Shown: positions 1 to 9,939, counted from the first letter of the stretch. The stretch is DNA of 64,000 nt from Aphodosoma sp045631465 (GCA_045631465.1 JAZQUV010000030.1:43610-107609); one strand, 5' to 3'. The notes: generated by a model not told the origin, from the sequence alone. Translations and numbers: made by a program.

Positions 1-528
1 ATTCGCTCAATGGCTAAGGCTACTTATACGACTGAGAATATTGGTCACTATGGCTTGGCTTTCGACTACTACTCGCACTTCACTTCGCCTATCCGCCGCT
101 ATCCGGATATGATGGCGCACAGATTGTTGACTCGATATTTGTTTGAAGAGGGTCGCTCGGTGAATAAAGACGAGTATGAGGAATATTGCGAGCACTCGTC
201 TGACATGGAGCAATTGGCAGCTTCGGCTGAGAGGGCTTCTATCAAATACAAACAGGTGGAATATATGTCGGACCGCATCGGTCAGGTGTACGATGGTGTG
301 ATTTCGGGCGTTACGGATTGGGGTATTTATGTCGAGTTGAACGAGAATAAGTGCGAGGGTATGATTCCTATTCGTTGCTTGAGCGACGACTACTATGAGT
401 TCGACGAAAAGAACTATTGCATCGTCGGCCGCCACACAGGCAAACGATATCAGTTGGGCGATGAGTTGACTGTGAAAATTGCAAAGACAGACCTTGTGAA
501 AAAGCAATTGGATTTTGAGTTGGCATAG
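1..528 (+). CDS. rnr: Ribonuclease R, C-terminal part (5' end outside window)
   Basis: The frame is open from base 1, so this is the last 175 codons of a longer gene. The segment SMAKATYTTENIGHYGLAFD followed by HFTSPIRRYPD is the signature end of the RNB exonuclease domain, and the last 80 or so residues (from GQVYDGVISGVTDWGIYVEL) form an S1 RNA-binding domain. RNase R degrades structured RNA 3' to 5' in the cytoplasm. The catalytic aspartates lie upstream of the window. The stop is 39 bases before the next gene on the same strand. Confidence 0.95.
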   Translation: MRSMAKATYTTENIGHYGLAFDYYSHFTSPIRRYPDMMAHRLLTRYLFEEGRSVNKDEYEEYCEHSSDMEQLAASAERASIKYKQVEYMSDRIGQVYDGVISGVTDWGIYVELNENKCEGMIPIRCLSDDYYEFDEKNYCIVGRHTGKRYQLGDELTVKIAKTDLVKKQLDFELA

Positions 529-567
529 TCTTTTATGTGTGTGTATATTTGAAAATAAAACAAAAAT

Positions 568-1032
568 ATGAAGTACGAAATTGACATTAAAGAGAGAGCT
601 GAAAGGGCGAAGGCCTATTTCCAAGATGGTTATAACTGCTCGCAATCGGTGTTTATGGCATATGCCGATTTGTTTGATTTGGATGTGGAATTGGCATCGA
701 AGTTTGCATCGAGTTTCGGCGGTGGCATGGGCCGATTGCGTGAAGTGTGTGGTGCATGCACGGGTATGTTTATGGTAGCGTCGATGGCTATACCTGCCGA
801 CAACAAAGACGCTGAGGCTAAGAAGGCCAACTATGCTCTTGTGCAACAAGTTGCCGAAGATTTCCGACAAGAGAATGGGTCGATTATTTGCCGTGAGTTG
901 TTAGGTTTGACATGCAAAAAAGATGACCCTACGCCATCGGCTCGCACACAGGAATATTACAAAAAACGCCCTTGTGGTGAATTGGTATATTTGGCAGCAG
1001 AGATTGTCGGAAAACGCTTGATGGAACTATAA
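568..1032 (+). CDS. C_GCAxxG_C_C family putative redox protein
   Basis: A 154-residue soluble protein with the family's cysteine pattern: C24 in YNCSQSV, C61 and C64 in VCGACTG after a glycine-rich GGGMGR, then cysteines in IICRELLGLTC and RPCGELV. The family (PF09719) is thought to be redox-active or metal-binding, but no reaction is established. It follows rnr closely and may share its transcript. The assignment to family is firm; function is unknown. Confidence 0.88.
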   Translation: MKYEIDIKERAERAKAYFQDGYNCSQSVFMAYADLFDLDVELASKFASSFGGGMGRLREVCGACTGMFMVASMAIPADNKDAEAKKANYALVQQVAEDFRQENGSIICRELLGLTCKKDDPTPSARTQEYYKKRPCGELVYLAAEIVGKRLMEL

Positions 1033-1035
1033 CAC

Positions 1036-1089
1036 AAAAGACAGAAGAACAAAAAATCATAATTTTGTTATTCTGTTATTTTGTCTTTT
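1036..1089. repeat. Imperfect palindrome with 8-bp-period arms (copy 1)
   Basis: Left arm AAAAGACAGAAGAACAAAA and right arm ending TTATTTTGTCTTTT are near reverse complements. Each arm is built from 8-base units of the type GAACAAAA. The element ends 11 bases before the dtd start codon. Related copies lie at 11413-11481, 24602-24669 and 63539-63637, each also just upstream of a start codon. Confidence 0.65.
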
Positions 1090-1100
1090 TATACAAAACA

Positions 1101-1553
1101 ATGAGACTTGTTATACAAAGAGTTACACATGCCTCTGTAACTATCGAGGGTGTGTTGAAATCTAAAATAGGTAGTGGATTATTGATTTTGGTTGGTATCG
1201 AAGATGCTGATACCGATGCTGACATAAATTGGTTGGCACAGAAGGTGGTGAATTTGCGAATTTTCGATGATGAAAATGGCGTAATGAACAAATCTGTGAC
1301 TGACATCAATGGCGAAATACTGATAGTTAGTCAATTCACTTTGCATGCTATGACTGCCAAAGGCAATCGTCCTAGCTATATACGTGCCTCGAAACCCGAT
1401 TTTGCAATACCTATGTACGAGAAGTTCTGCGCTAAAGTGTCGGAACTATTGGGCAAAGAGGTTAGCACTGGGCAATTTGGCGCAGATATGAAGGTCGAAC
1501 TCCTAAATGATGGACCTGTGACAATATTGATTGACTCGCAACGTCGTGAGTAA
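1101..1553 (+). CDS. dtd: D-aminoacyl-tRNA deacylase
   Basis: Removes D-amino acids (and glycine from tRNA-Ala) mischarged onto tRNA. The 150-residue product has the full-length DTD fold, with the family's SQFTLHA motif and the GPVTILID motif near the C-terminus; the Gly-Pro dipeptide of the latter shapes the chiral pocket. The frame extends 12 codons upstream to an ATG at 1065, but the family begins MRLVIQRV, so the start is set at 1101; the upstream part lies within a repeat. It is followed by a 120-base AT-rich gap before deoC. Confidence 0.95.
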   Translation: MRLVIQRVTHASVTIEGVLKSKIGSGLLILVGIEDADTDADINWLAQKVVNLRIFDDENGVMNKSVTDINGEILIVSQFTLHAMTAKGNRPSYIRASKPDFAIPMYEKFCAKVSELLGKEVSTGQFGADMKVELLNDGPVTILIDSQRRE

Positions 1554-1673
1554 TTTTTTTGAGACAGAAAGACATAATTTTTTTTTAAACAAAATGGGGT
1601 CTTGTTTTTGCTTTGCAAAAACTCGCCTACAAAGACATATTTTAATATCAATAAATTATTAAAAATCTAAAAT

Positions 1674-2555
1674 ATGGAAAAATTAAATCAACTTTACAAC
1701 GAGTATGACTTTAACTTCACTGACGAGAGTATTGCTCAGGCTGTTAAAGAGATTTTGGCTAATAATTTCGACAAGTACAACAACATTGAAGTGTGGAAAC
1801 AATGCTTCAACATGATTGACCTCACTTCGCTCAATAGCACCGATACTGAGGATAAAATCGGCGGTATGATGGAGCGCGTGAATGAATTCAAAGCGAAATA
1901 TCCTGAGATGCCTAATGTGGCTGCGGTGTGTGTATATCCTGCTTTGGTGCCTGTGACTAAAGCTACATTGGAAACCGAAGGTGTGAATATTGCAGCTGTT
2001 TCAGCTTGTTTCCCTTCTTCACAAACATTTATTGAAGCTAAAATTGCAGAGGTGGCATTGACTGCAGCTGCTGGTGCTAACGAAATTGATGTGGTTATCT
2101 CTGTAGGCAAATTCTTCAGCGGATTCCACACCGAGGTGTATGAAGAATTGCAAGAAATTAAAGATGCTTGTCATGGTGCACATTTGAAAGTTATTCTCGA
2201 AAGCGGTTTGATGCACAACACAAAAGAGATAAAACAAGCATCATTGTTGGCTATGGCTGCTGGTGCCGACTTCATCAAAACTTCGACAGGCAAAACAGAA
2301 CGCTCGGCTACATTGGAGGCGGCATATGTTATGTGCCAAGCAATTAAAGAATACTACGAAAAAACAGGTATAAAAATTGGTTTCAAACCTGCTGGTGGTA
2401 TCTCTACAACACAAGAGGCAGTGGAATACTACACTATCGTGCGCACAGTGTTGGGCGAAGAGTGGATGTCCAACGAATTGTTCCGCTTTGGTGCAAGTCG
2501 CTTGGCTAACAATTTGCTCACAAGCATCTATGGCACAGAAGTGAAATATTTTTAA
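1674..2555 (+). CDS. deoC: Deoxyribose-phosphate aldolase
   Basis: Cleaves 2-deoxyribose 5-phosphate to glyceraldehyde 3-phosphate and acetaldehyde in deoxynucleoside breakdown. The 293-residue protein is of the longer DERA type. The segment ADFIKTSTGKT holds the Schiff-base lysine, and GANEIDVVISVGK and GFKPAGGIST are the other conserved strands of the TIM barrel. The VanZ-like gene starts 14 bases after its stop, so the two are probably co-transcribed. There are no other deo genes nearby. Confidence 0.96.
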   Translation: MEKLNQLYNEYDFNFTDESIAQAVKEILANNFDKYNNIEVWKQCFNMIDLTSLNSTDTEDKIGGMMERVNEFKAKYPEMPNVAAVCVYPALVPVTKATLETEGVNIAAVSACFPSSQTFIEAKIAEVALTAAAGANEIDVVISVGKFFSGFHTEVYEELQEIKDACHGAHLKVILESGLMHNTKEIKQASLLAMAAGADFIKTSTGKTERSATLEAAYVMCQAIKEYYEKTGIKIGFKPAGGISTTQEAVEYYTIVRTVLGEEWMSNELFRFGASRLANNLLTSIYGTEVKYF

Positions 2556-2569
2556 TTAGTCTCTTATTC

Positions 2570-2932
2570 ATGACAAAATATCTTCCTAGTATATTGGTAT
2601 GCACCCTTGTGTTGATTCTCTCGGTTATCAACACAGGGGTTTTACCAAAAACAGATATCCCAAGTGCAGATAAAATTGTGCATACTGCTATGTATATCGG
2701 CATAACAATGATACTGATGCTAGACCAAACTTCATATATGAAATCAAGCATAACCCAAAAACAGATTGGGTTTACTTTGGTATTCGCTACTTGTTATGGG
2801 GTGTCTATGGAAGGTATACAATCGATACTACCTTGGCGTTCTGGTTCGATATATGACATCATTGCTAACTCGCTTGGGGTAGGACTAGGGGTAGGACTAT
2901 TCTTACTGATAAACAAACTAAAACATAAATGA
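2570..2932 (+). CDS. VanZ-like family membrane protein
   Basis: A 120-residue protein with about four hydrophobic segments. ADKIVHTAMY and the stretch ending SIYDIIANSLGVGLG match the conserved polar positions of the VanZ-like family, whose D, H and DxxxN residues line a putative membrane site. Function is unknown; the name comes from teicoplanin resistance VanZ and does not imply resistance here. The stop overlaps the dprA start by four bases (ATGA). Confidence 0.82.
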   Translation: MTKYLPSILVCTLVLILSVINTGVLPKTDIPSADKIVHTAMYIGITMILMLDQTSYMKSSITQKQIGFTLVFATCYGVSMEGIQSILPWRSGSIYDIIANSLGVGLGVGLFLLINKLKHK

Positions 2933-4041
2933 ATCACGACAAACTTCTATATGATATTGCTCTAACTCAACTCTTTATGGTTGGGCCACGCACTGCGCGC
3001 ACTCTGATTGAGCACTTTGGCTCGGCAGAGGCTATATTCAAAGAAAATCCAGAAATACTACGACAAATAGGCAATGTAGGAGCTTATATATCAGATAGTG
3101 GTTATCAACAAGAAGCTCTGCGTCGAGCCGAGAAAGAGATTGAATTTATTGTCAAAAACAACATAAAGGTTGCAACATTCGATTCAGTAGAATATCCCTA
3201 TAGATTGAAACAGTGCGCTGACGCACCACAAATCCTCTATCAATACGGCAATTGCGACTTAAATGCTAAGAAGTTTGTTGCCATAATCGGCACTCGTAAT
3301 GCTACAAAATATGGACGAGATTTGACCGATAATCTTGTCAAAACTCTTGCACAATCGAATCCCGATGCTGTGATAATAAGCGGTTTGGCATACGGAATCG
3401 ACATTGCAGCGCATAAAGCAGCTCTCGAATATGGTTTGCCTACAATCGGTGTGATGGCACATGGTCTCGACCGAATATATCCACATGCCCATAGAGAGTA
3501 TGCCTCGAAAATGATAAAATCGGGAGGGGCAATAGTGACTGAATATCTTTCTAAAACAACACCCGACCCACAAAATTTTGTTCAACGCAATCGTATCGTA
3601 GCTGGTATGTGCGACGTTACGGTTGTCGTAGAATCGGCAATCAAAGGTGGATCGCTCATAACTGCCAATATTGCTAATGACTACAATCGCGATGTGATGG
3701 CTTTCCCTGGTCGTGTAGGCGACAAAACATCGGAGGGATGCAACAAACTCATACGCCAACATAAAGCCGAAATTATTACTTCGGCAGAAGATTTGATAAA
3801 CTTGATGGGATGGGCAGTTCCCGAAACTAAAGCCGTACAACAATCTCTATTCAACGAACTAACACCTGAACAACAAGCTGTTGTAGATATCTTGAAAATA
3901 GAACCTCAACACATAAATATCATCAGCACAAACCTCAACCTATCGATACAGAAAACATCGGCACTACTCACCGAAATGGTGTTCGATGAACTCATCGACC
4001 AACTGCCTGGCGACGTATATTGCTTAAAACTAAAAATATAA
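2929..4041 (+). CDS. dprA: DNA-processing protein DprA
   Basis: Binds incoming single-stranded DNA and loads RecA in natural transformation; it is also widespread in bacteria not known to be competent. The 370-residue protein has an N-terminal SAM/HhH-like part, a Rossmann-like core (IGTRNATKYG, VISGLAYGIDIAAHKAAL, GGSLITANIAND, VMAFPGRVGD) and a C-terminal winged-helix DML1-type domain from about residue 315. The start overlaps the preceding stop by four bases, implying translational coupling. The next gene begins four bases after the stop. Confidence 0.95.
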   Translation: MNHDKLLYDIALTQLFMVGPRTARTLIEHFGSAEAIFKENPEILRQIGNVGAYISDSGYQQEALRRAEKEIEFIVKNNIKVATFDSVEYPYRLKQCADAPQILYQYGNCDLNAKKFVAIIGTRNATKYGRDLTDNLVKTLAQSNPDAVIISGLAYGIDIAAHKAALEYGLPTIGVMAHGLDRIYPHAHREYASKMIKSGGAIVTEYLSKTTPDPQNFVQRNRIVAGMCDVTVVVESAIKGGSLITANIANDYNRDVMAFPGRVGDKTSEGCNKLIRQHKAEIITSAEDLINLMGWAVPETKAVQQSLFNELTPEQQAVVDILKIEPQHINIISTNLNLSIQKTSALLTEMVFDELIDQLPGDVYCLKLKI

Positions 4042-4045
4042 GAGG

Positions 4046-5896
4046 ATGAAACAAACTATCAATATATTATTCATAATTGCATTTTGCATACTCACCATTC
4101 TTGGTTGTGCCAATCGCGGTGGTGGCCCACAAGGCGGACCTAAAGATACTACTCCTCCTAAACTATTGAAATGCTCCCCCGAAAATGGTTCAACCAATGT
4201 GTCTTCTAACAAAATACAGCTTACGTTTGACGAAATTGTGTTGGTACAAAGCACTTTCGAAAAGGTAATCATATCGCCACCACAATCACAAATGGCAATT
4301 ATCAAGGCTTCGGGTCACAAAGTGAATGTCGAACTTCAAGATTCTCTTAAAGAAAGCACTACCTACACTATCGATTTTACCAACTCTATCGTCGACAACA
4401 ACGAACGTAACGAACTCAATGGTTTTACTTTTAGTTTCGCTACTGGCGATTTTATTGATACATTGAAGATATCTGGCACGATTGTTGATGCTCAAACACT
4501 AAACCCTGTGCCAAATCTTTTGGTGGGTATTCATAGCAATCTTGGCGACTCTGCTTTCTTGTCAAAACCTTTCGACCGCATAGCAAAAACCGACGACAAA
4601 GGCAAATTCACTATCAACAATGTCAAAGCTGGCGAATACCACATATTTGCTCTAGCCGACATAGGTAGCAACTACTATTATGATATCCCTACCGAACAGA
4701 TTGCCTTCGACGATAGCATATATGTACCAAATTGCACTACCGATATTACATACGACACCATCTCTCACTATGCGATCATAGACTCTATCAACAATATCGT
4801 CGACTCAACTCAATTGATTATCGACTCTATAACAACAAAATACAACCACACCTACACTCCCGACGATGTAATTTTGTTTGCTTTTACCGAAAAAAGCAAT
4901 CGCCAATATCTCATAAAGTCAGAACGCAAAGAACGTCATCAACTAACACTTGAATTTGCCAATAAATGCGACTCTCTTCCTATCATCAAACCAATAAATA
5001 TTTCTGATAGTCTATTCTCTTATCTACGCCAAACTTCAACAAACAACGACACTATCACCTATTGGCTTACTGATACTCTCGCTTGGCAACAAGACACAAT
5101 ACAAGTAGAAGCAACATATCAAAAACGCGAAGATTCGACCTATTGGCAAACCGATACTATAAGTTTTATATATCGTGCACCCAAAACTAATAAATCAAAA
5201 AACAAACAAAACCAAGTAGAGGAAAATATCCACCATAGCATAACAACCAATAAGTCAAACTCTTTTGATATCTATGTACCTCTTATTCTTTCTTTCAATC
5301 AACCAACAACGTTAACTCAAAACGACTCTGTAGGCTACATACTTCAAGAGAAAGTAGACACCAATTGGATTGATTTACCTGCCATAATTACTAAGGCAGA
5401 TAATGTTGGCCTCAAATATCAAATCTCTTACGAATGGAAACCATCTACAGATTATCAACTTATAATAGATTCTACCCTATTCACATCTTGCGTTGAAAAA
5501 ACCACTAACAAAGAGACTATCTCTTTCCGCACAAAATCATTAGAAGAATATAGCATCCTTATCATTGAATTAACACAACACACAGGCAAAGAAATAATTC
5601 AAATCATCGACAAAAACGACGCTGTGATAAGAGAACTCCCTGCCACCGAAAGCAAAATTAAATTCGAATACATGAAGCCCGACACCTACTATGCTCGCTT
5701 GTTCATCGACGAAAATGGCAACGGACAATGGGATCCTGGCAACTACAAAACTCACCTTCAACCTGAAAAAACATACTACTACCCGTATGATATCGAGTTA
5801 AGAGCCTTTTGGGATGTCGAAGAAGTATGGAACTACACCGAATCGCCTATCCTCGAACAAAAACCCAAAGAGCTTGTAAAAACAACCAAACAATAA
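4046..5896 (+). CDS. Ig-like domain (Big_5 type) surface lipoprotein
   Basis: A 616-residue exported lipoprotein. The N-terminus is a signal peptide with lipobox LTILGC, then the family's glycine-rich stretch and KDTTPP, then an Ig-like domain containing IQLTFDEIV. A carboxypeptidase-regulatory-like fold (VKAGEYHIFALADIGSNYYYD) follows, and a similar segment ends the protein (PDTYYARLFIDENGNGQWDPG). It is a well-recognised Bacteroidota family of unknown function, probably periplasmic or surface. The start is four bases after dprA. Confidence 0.85.
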   Translation: MKQTINILFIIAFCILTILGCANRGGGPQGGPKDTTPPKLLKCSPENGSTNVSSNKIQLTFDEIVLVQSTFEKVIISPPQSQMAIIKASGHKVNVELQDSLKESTTYTIDFTNSIVDNNERNELNGFTFSFATGDFIDTLKISGTIVDAQTLNPVPNLLVGIHSNLGDSAFLSKPFDRIAKTDDKGKFTINNVKAGEYHIFALADIGSNYYYDIPTEQIAFDDSIYVPNCTTDITYDTISHYAIIDSINNIVDSTQLIIDSITTKYNHTYTPDDVILFAFTEKSNRQYLIKSERKERHQLTLEFANKCDSLPIIKPINISDSLFSYLRQTSTNNDTITYWLTDTLAWQQDTIQVEATYQKREDSTYWQTDTISFIYRAPKTNKSKNKQNQVEENIHHSITTNKSNSFDIYVPLILSFNQPTTLTQNDSVGYILQEKVDTNWIDLPAIITKADNVGLKYQISYEWKPSTDYQLIIDSTLFTSCVEKTTNKETISFRTKSLEEYSILIIELTQHTGKEIIQIIDKNDAVIRELPATESKIKFEYMKPDTYYARLFIDENGNGQWDPGNYKTHLQPEKTYYYPYDIELRAFWDVEEVWNYTESPILEQKPKELVKTTKQ

Positions 5897-5907
5897 TACC
5901 AACACAT

Positions 5908-7062
5908 ATGGCACGAATATTAGTTGTCGACGACGAACGTTCTATTCGCAACACCGTAAAAGAGGTACTAGAACACGAAAAACACATTGTCGAGTTAGCC
6001 GAAAATGCTATTCAAGCTTTTGAAAAAATTAAGGCAAAACAATACGATTTGGTGATTACCGACATCGTAATGCCCAATATCAGTGGCATCGTTTTGCTCG
6101 AAAAACTCAAAGAAGACGGCTATGAAATGCCTATAATGATAATGTCGGCTCACGGCAATATCGGTATGGCTGTGGATTGTATAAAAAAAGGTGCTTTCGA
6201 TTATATCGAAAAACCTCTCGACCTAAATCGATTACTTGTATCTACACGCAACGCCTTAGATAAAAATAAATTGGTAAAAGAGGCAAAAACTCTCAAAAGG
6301 AAAATTCAGAACAACTATCAAATGATAGGCGAATCACCTAGCATAAAAAAACTGCGCCACTTGATTGACCTAATATCTAAGACAGACACTCGCGTTCTAA
6401 TCACAGGAGAGAATGGCACCGGCAAAGAGGTTGTAGCACGCCAAATATATCAAAATTCTCCACGAGCTAATAAGCCATTTGTTGAAGTCAACTGCGCTGC
6501 TATCCCATCCGAATTAATAGAAAGTGAACTGTTTGGACACGAGAAAGGTGCTTTTACCTCGGCAATAAAACAACGTATAGGCAAATTCGAACAAGCAGAT
6601 GGTGGAACTATCTTTCTCGACGAAATAGGTGATATGAGCCTCTCTGCTCAAGCCAAAGTCCTACGCTGTCTTCAAGAAAATGTGGTTTCGCCCGTAGGTA
6701 GCGACAAGTTAATCAAAATCAACGTGCGTGTAATAGCTGCAACAAACAAAAACCTACAAGACGAAATCGACAAGGGCAACTTCCGCGAAGACCTATACCA
6801 TCGCCTCAATGTCGTACCACTACACATCGAGCCATTGTCAAAACGATTAGAAGATATACCTCTATTGATTGATCATTTCACTCAAATAATCTGCGACACA
6901 CAAGGACGTCCTATCAAACAGTTCTCCACCGAGGCAATAGAAAAACTCCAACAACGCAGATGGCGTGGAAATATACGCGAATTGCGCAACATAGTCGAAC
7001 GCCTAATCATCCTATGTGGCGACATAATAACCGTCGAAGACGTTGACGAATATTGCAATTAA
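5908..7062 (+). CDS. Sigma-54-type response regulator lacking a DNA-binding tail
   Basis: A 384-residue protein with a receiver domain (VVDDE; predicted phospho-acceptor D52 in TDIVMP) and a sigma-54 AAA+ ATPase domain. The Walker A is GENGTGKE, the sigma-54 contact loop reads GAFTSA (usual GAFTGA), and Walker B is GGTIFLDEIGD. It ends soon after NIRELRNIVERL with EDVDEYCN, so the C-terminal Fis-type helix-turn-helix of NtrC relatives is absent. The ATG at 5908 (MARILVVDDE) is chosen over an upstream in-frame start that would overlap the previous gene. No histidine kinase is adjacent. Confidence 0.92.
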   Translation: MARILVVDDERSIRNTVKEVLEHEKHIVELAENAIQAFEKIKAKQYDLVITDIVMPNISGIVLLEKLKEDGYEMPIMIMSAHGNIGMAVDCIKKGAFDYIEKPLDLNRLLVSTRNALDKNKLVKEAKTLKRKIQNNYQMIGESPSIKKLRHLIDLISKTDTRVLITGENGTGKEVVARQIYQNSPRANKPFVEVNCAAIPSELIESELFGHEKGAFTSAIKQRIGKFEQADGGTIFLDEIGDMSLSAQAKVLRCLQENVVSPVGSDKLIKINVRVIAATNKNLQDEIDKGNFREDLYHRLNVVPLHIEPLSKRLEDIPLLIDHFTQIICDTQGRPIKQFSTEAIEKLQQRRWRGNIRELRNIVERLIILCGDIITVEDVDEYCN

Positions 7063-7068
7063 ACACAT

Positions 7069-7105
7069 AAAAAAAAGGATTGACCTCTAGGTCAATCCTT
7101 TTTTT
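7069..7105. terminator. Bidirectional intrinsic terminator
   Basis: Ten-base arms GGATTGACCT and AGGTCAATCC with a 2-base loop, preceded by an A run and followed by a T run. It sits between convergent genes and can serve both. Confidence 0.92.
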
Positions 7106-7121
7106 ATTCATTAAAATCTGA

Positions 7122-8441
7122 TCACTTCTTTCCATAATTAGGATCAAGCTTACGATAAGCAAAGAATGTTACCACAAACGTTGCCACACAGCAAGCCATC
7201 ACCATCCAGAAGAAATTCACATAACCTAATGCCTCTTGGATATAACCGGCAAACATACCTGGAACAAGCATACTCATTGCCATAAATGCAGTACAAATAG
7301 CATAATGCGAAGTCTTAAATTCACCATCAGAGAAATACATCATATAAAGCATATATGCCGTAAATCCAAACCCATAACCAAACTGCTCAATCGAAATAGC
7401 AGTTGCAATAATCCAAATCTCAGTTGGTTGATAAATTGCCAAATAAACAAATGCCAAGCAAGGCAAAGTCATTCCCAACGCCATAAGCCACAAAGCCTTT
7501 TTCAAACCCACTCTTGAAGCATAAATACCACCCAAAATACCACCAATTGTAAGAAAAACAACACCAATTGTACCATAAGCAAGAGCACTTCCTGCTGTTG
7601 ACATTCCAAGACCACCAACTTCTGGCGATGCCAATAAGAACGGCATACACAATTTAATCAAGAATCCCTCAGGCAAACGATAAAGCAACATAAAAACAAT
7701 AGCTAACCAAACGCCAGGTTTCATAAAATAAGTCTTAAACGAATCTGCAAATCCAGTTAAAATCTCACCCGCTGTTGCTTTTTTATCATCCTTAAGTACT
7801 GAAGCATCACTCTTTGGTTTTGGTAAAATAAACATGTGATAAAGTGTCAATATACCCAAAAGCACAGCCGAGAAAATCATTGTTATAGTCCAAGACATTG
7901 GTATATTTTCATACTTCAATTCAATATAACCTGCCAAACCTACCAATGCTCCTTGTCCAAAAATACCAGACAAACGATAGAATGTACTACGAATACCAAC
8001 AAAAAGAGCTTGGTCTCCTGAATTTAAAGCTATCATATAAAATCCATCAGCTGCAACATCATGAGTTGCTGATGCAAATGCAATAATAACAAATAAAATT
8101 AAGGTCACATAAAACATACTAATCGGTGTTTGTCCCGATGCAATAAGTTCTGGATCTGGATGAGGAATTGACATTACCAATGCAACAAAAACTAAAGACA
8201 TAATAATCTGCATTGTAATAGTCCACCAACGTTTTGTTTTAAAAATATCTACAAACGGACTCCAAAATGGTTTAATCATCCATGGCAAATAGAGCAAAGA
8301 AGTAAACATTGCCATATCGCCGTTAGGTACACCCATTTTAGTTAACATAACAACCGAAATTTGATTAACTATAAAATAAGGAATACCTTGTAAAAAGTAG
8401 AGCGTTGACACCCACGCCCAAGGAGAAATTCTTTTTTCCAT
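7122..8441 (-). CDS. AmpG-like MFS permease
   Basis: A 439-residue integral membrane protein with about 12 hydrophobic segments. The start SPWAWVSTLYFLQGIPYFIV and LPWMIKPFWSP are typical of AmpG-like transporters, which import muropeptides or GlcNAc-anhydroMurNAc; some relatives in this phylum (for example Tannerella MurT) carry MurNAc. It lies 10 bases after the SpoIID-like gene on the same strand, which supports a role in wall-fragment uptake. The exact substrate cannot be read from sequence. Confidence 0.85.
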   Translation of the reverse strand: MEKRISPWAWVSTLYFLQGIPYFIVNQISVVMLTKMGVPNGDMAMFTSLLYLPWMIKPFWSPFVDIFKTKRWWTITMQIIMSLVFVALVMSIPHPDPELIASGQTPISMFYVTLILFVIIAFASATHDVAADGFYMIALNSGDQALFVGIRSTFYRLSGIFGQGALVGLAGYIELKYENIPMSWTITMIFSAVLLGILTLYHMFILPKPKSDASVLKDDKKATAGEILTGFADSFKTYFMKPGVWLAIVFMLLYRLPEGFLIKLCMPFLLASPEVGGLGMSTAGSALAYGTIGVVFLTIGGILGGIYASRVGLKKALWLMALGMTLPCLAFVYLAIYQPTEIWIIATAISIEQFGYGFGFTAYMLYMMYFSDGEFKTSHYAICTAFMAMSMLVPGMFAGYIQEALGYVNFFWMVMACCVATFVVTFFAYRKLDPNYGKK

Positions 8442-8451
8442 ATATCAAAAG

Positions 8452-9915
8452 TTATTTATATAATACATTCAATTCTGAATTGACAAAATAGTGATAAAGT
8501 ATTTCGTCGTATTTATATCCTTTAGCACCCATCACAGCAGCACCAATCTGACATAGACCGACACCATGACCCCAACCAGCACCTGTGAGTTTGAAACCCG
8601 ACTCAGTTTTATCCACCACAAAAGCTGAACTATAAAGATGCGATTCCGATAACCAACGACGTATTTCCAACTCTTTGCCTACCACCATAGTGCGTTTTGT
8701 ACCCACTATACGAAGGCGTGTCAATCTACCCGACACCCCACGCTCAACTGGTTCAAGAGCCAAGATTGTACCAAAATCAATACCCGAACGGCAAGCTACT
8801 AATTCCGACAATTGCTCGGTAGTATACTCTACCTTCCAACGATAGAAGTCCGTAGTCTCTTGGTCGTAGTTATTAAGCACTTGCGAGAGTATCTCTTTGT
8901 CGTGAGTGTTACAAAACGAATCATATTCGCCACGAATCCAAGCTTCTGCATTAGCTTCAACAGTCAAATCGGGAGTTGACATTACCGACTCGGCAGACTT
9001 ACTATCCACTACACGTTCCAAATAAGGATAATGCTCATCTGCCCAACAGTTTTCAAACACCTCACTCACACCGCCACACGATTTTGAGAAACGTGCATCG
9101 CATATCTGTCCACCCGACACAAGCACCAATCCACGAGTTGCCTCAATCGCCAAGCGCACATTCTCTGTACGAGCACGCGTAATACCCTGATAGCGTTGAC
9201 AATGGTCATCGGCACACACATTATACAATTCATGCGAATCTCGTTCGTACCACTTGATCAACTCGTCATCCGTGCTACGCTCAAGCACCGCATTTGCATT
9301 ATGCTCATTATGAATAATAGGTTTCAACAACCACGAACGCGAAATCACAGCATGGGCCTTCAACAATTCAAGACTTGCCGTTGCGCTCATTTCGCTCGAA
9401 ATAACCGAGAATATATAAGCCTCTGTAGGTATTTCGTTCACTGCCACCACCTTGCCATGTTCAATCATAAACGTAAGTCCACCTTTGAAACGTTGTGTTT
9501 CTTTGCGCTCCCAATGGAAATTGATACCAATCACCACATCTTCAAGTTCAAAATAACCATCCTCCGATGTATAATCTTGCTCTTCGATAGGCGTAAAATG
9601 CAACGAATCAAACTCTTGTTCAAAGAAATTCACTCGTCCCGACTCAGAGAGCAAAACTTCATATTCGCCATCAAACGTAATATTAGGCAATTCGGCACAG
9701 CGAAAAGGCGAATCAAAAAAGAATCCTATTCGCTCGGCATGCATTATGCCTACTGTAATAATAGGCTCTTGTAATAGTTTAGGTAGTTGTTCCATATCAG
9801 CTTTTTCCATTTTTGGAGGGTCTTGCTCCACTCCAAACTCTTTAGGAATATACATTTTCATCGGGTCAACCGACTCCATCCTCTCTTTTTTTCTACGCTC
9901 TACAGCCATTGACAA
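8452..9915 (-). CDS. SpoIID/LytB domain protein
   Basis: A 487-residue protein. The SpoIID core begins around GKVVAVNEIPTEAYIFSVIS and EMSATASLELLKAHAVISRS, and ends GAGWGHGVGLCQIGAAVMGA, the family signature. SpoIID of Bacillus is a lytic transglycosylase acting on denuded glycan, and LytB enhances an amidase. No convincing signal peptide is seen; the first 40 or so residues are charged, and an internal start near MEQLPKLL is possible. It is transcribed with the permease downstream and the DUF4922 gene upstream. Confidence 0.85.
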   Translation of the reverse strand: MSMAVERRKKERMESVDPMKMYIPKEFGVEQDPPKMEKADMEQLPKLLQEPIITVGIMHAERIGFFFDSPFRCAELPNITFDGEYEVLLSESGRVNFFEQEFDSLHFTPIEEQDYTSEDGYFELEDVVIGINFHWERKETQRFKGGLTFMIEHGKVVAVNEIPTEAYIFSVISSEMSATASLELLKAHAVISRSWLLKPIIHNEHNANAVLERSTDDELIKWYERDSHELYNVCADDHCQRYQGITRARTENVRLAIEATRGLVLVSGGQICDARFSKSCGGVSEVFENCWADEHYPYLERVVDSKSAESVMSTPDLTVEANAEAWIRGEYDSFCNTHDKEILSQVLNNYDQETTDFYRWKVEYTTEQLSELVACRSGIDFGTILALEPVERGVSGRLTRLRIVGTKRTMVVGKELEIRRWLSESHLYSSAFVVDKTESGFKLTGAGWGHGVGLCQIGAAVMGAKGYKYDEILYHYFVNSELNVLYK

Positions 9916-9939
9916 AAAACAATCAAATAAAAAAATTTA

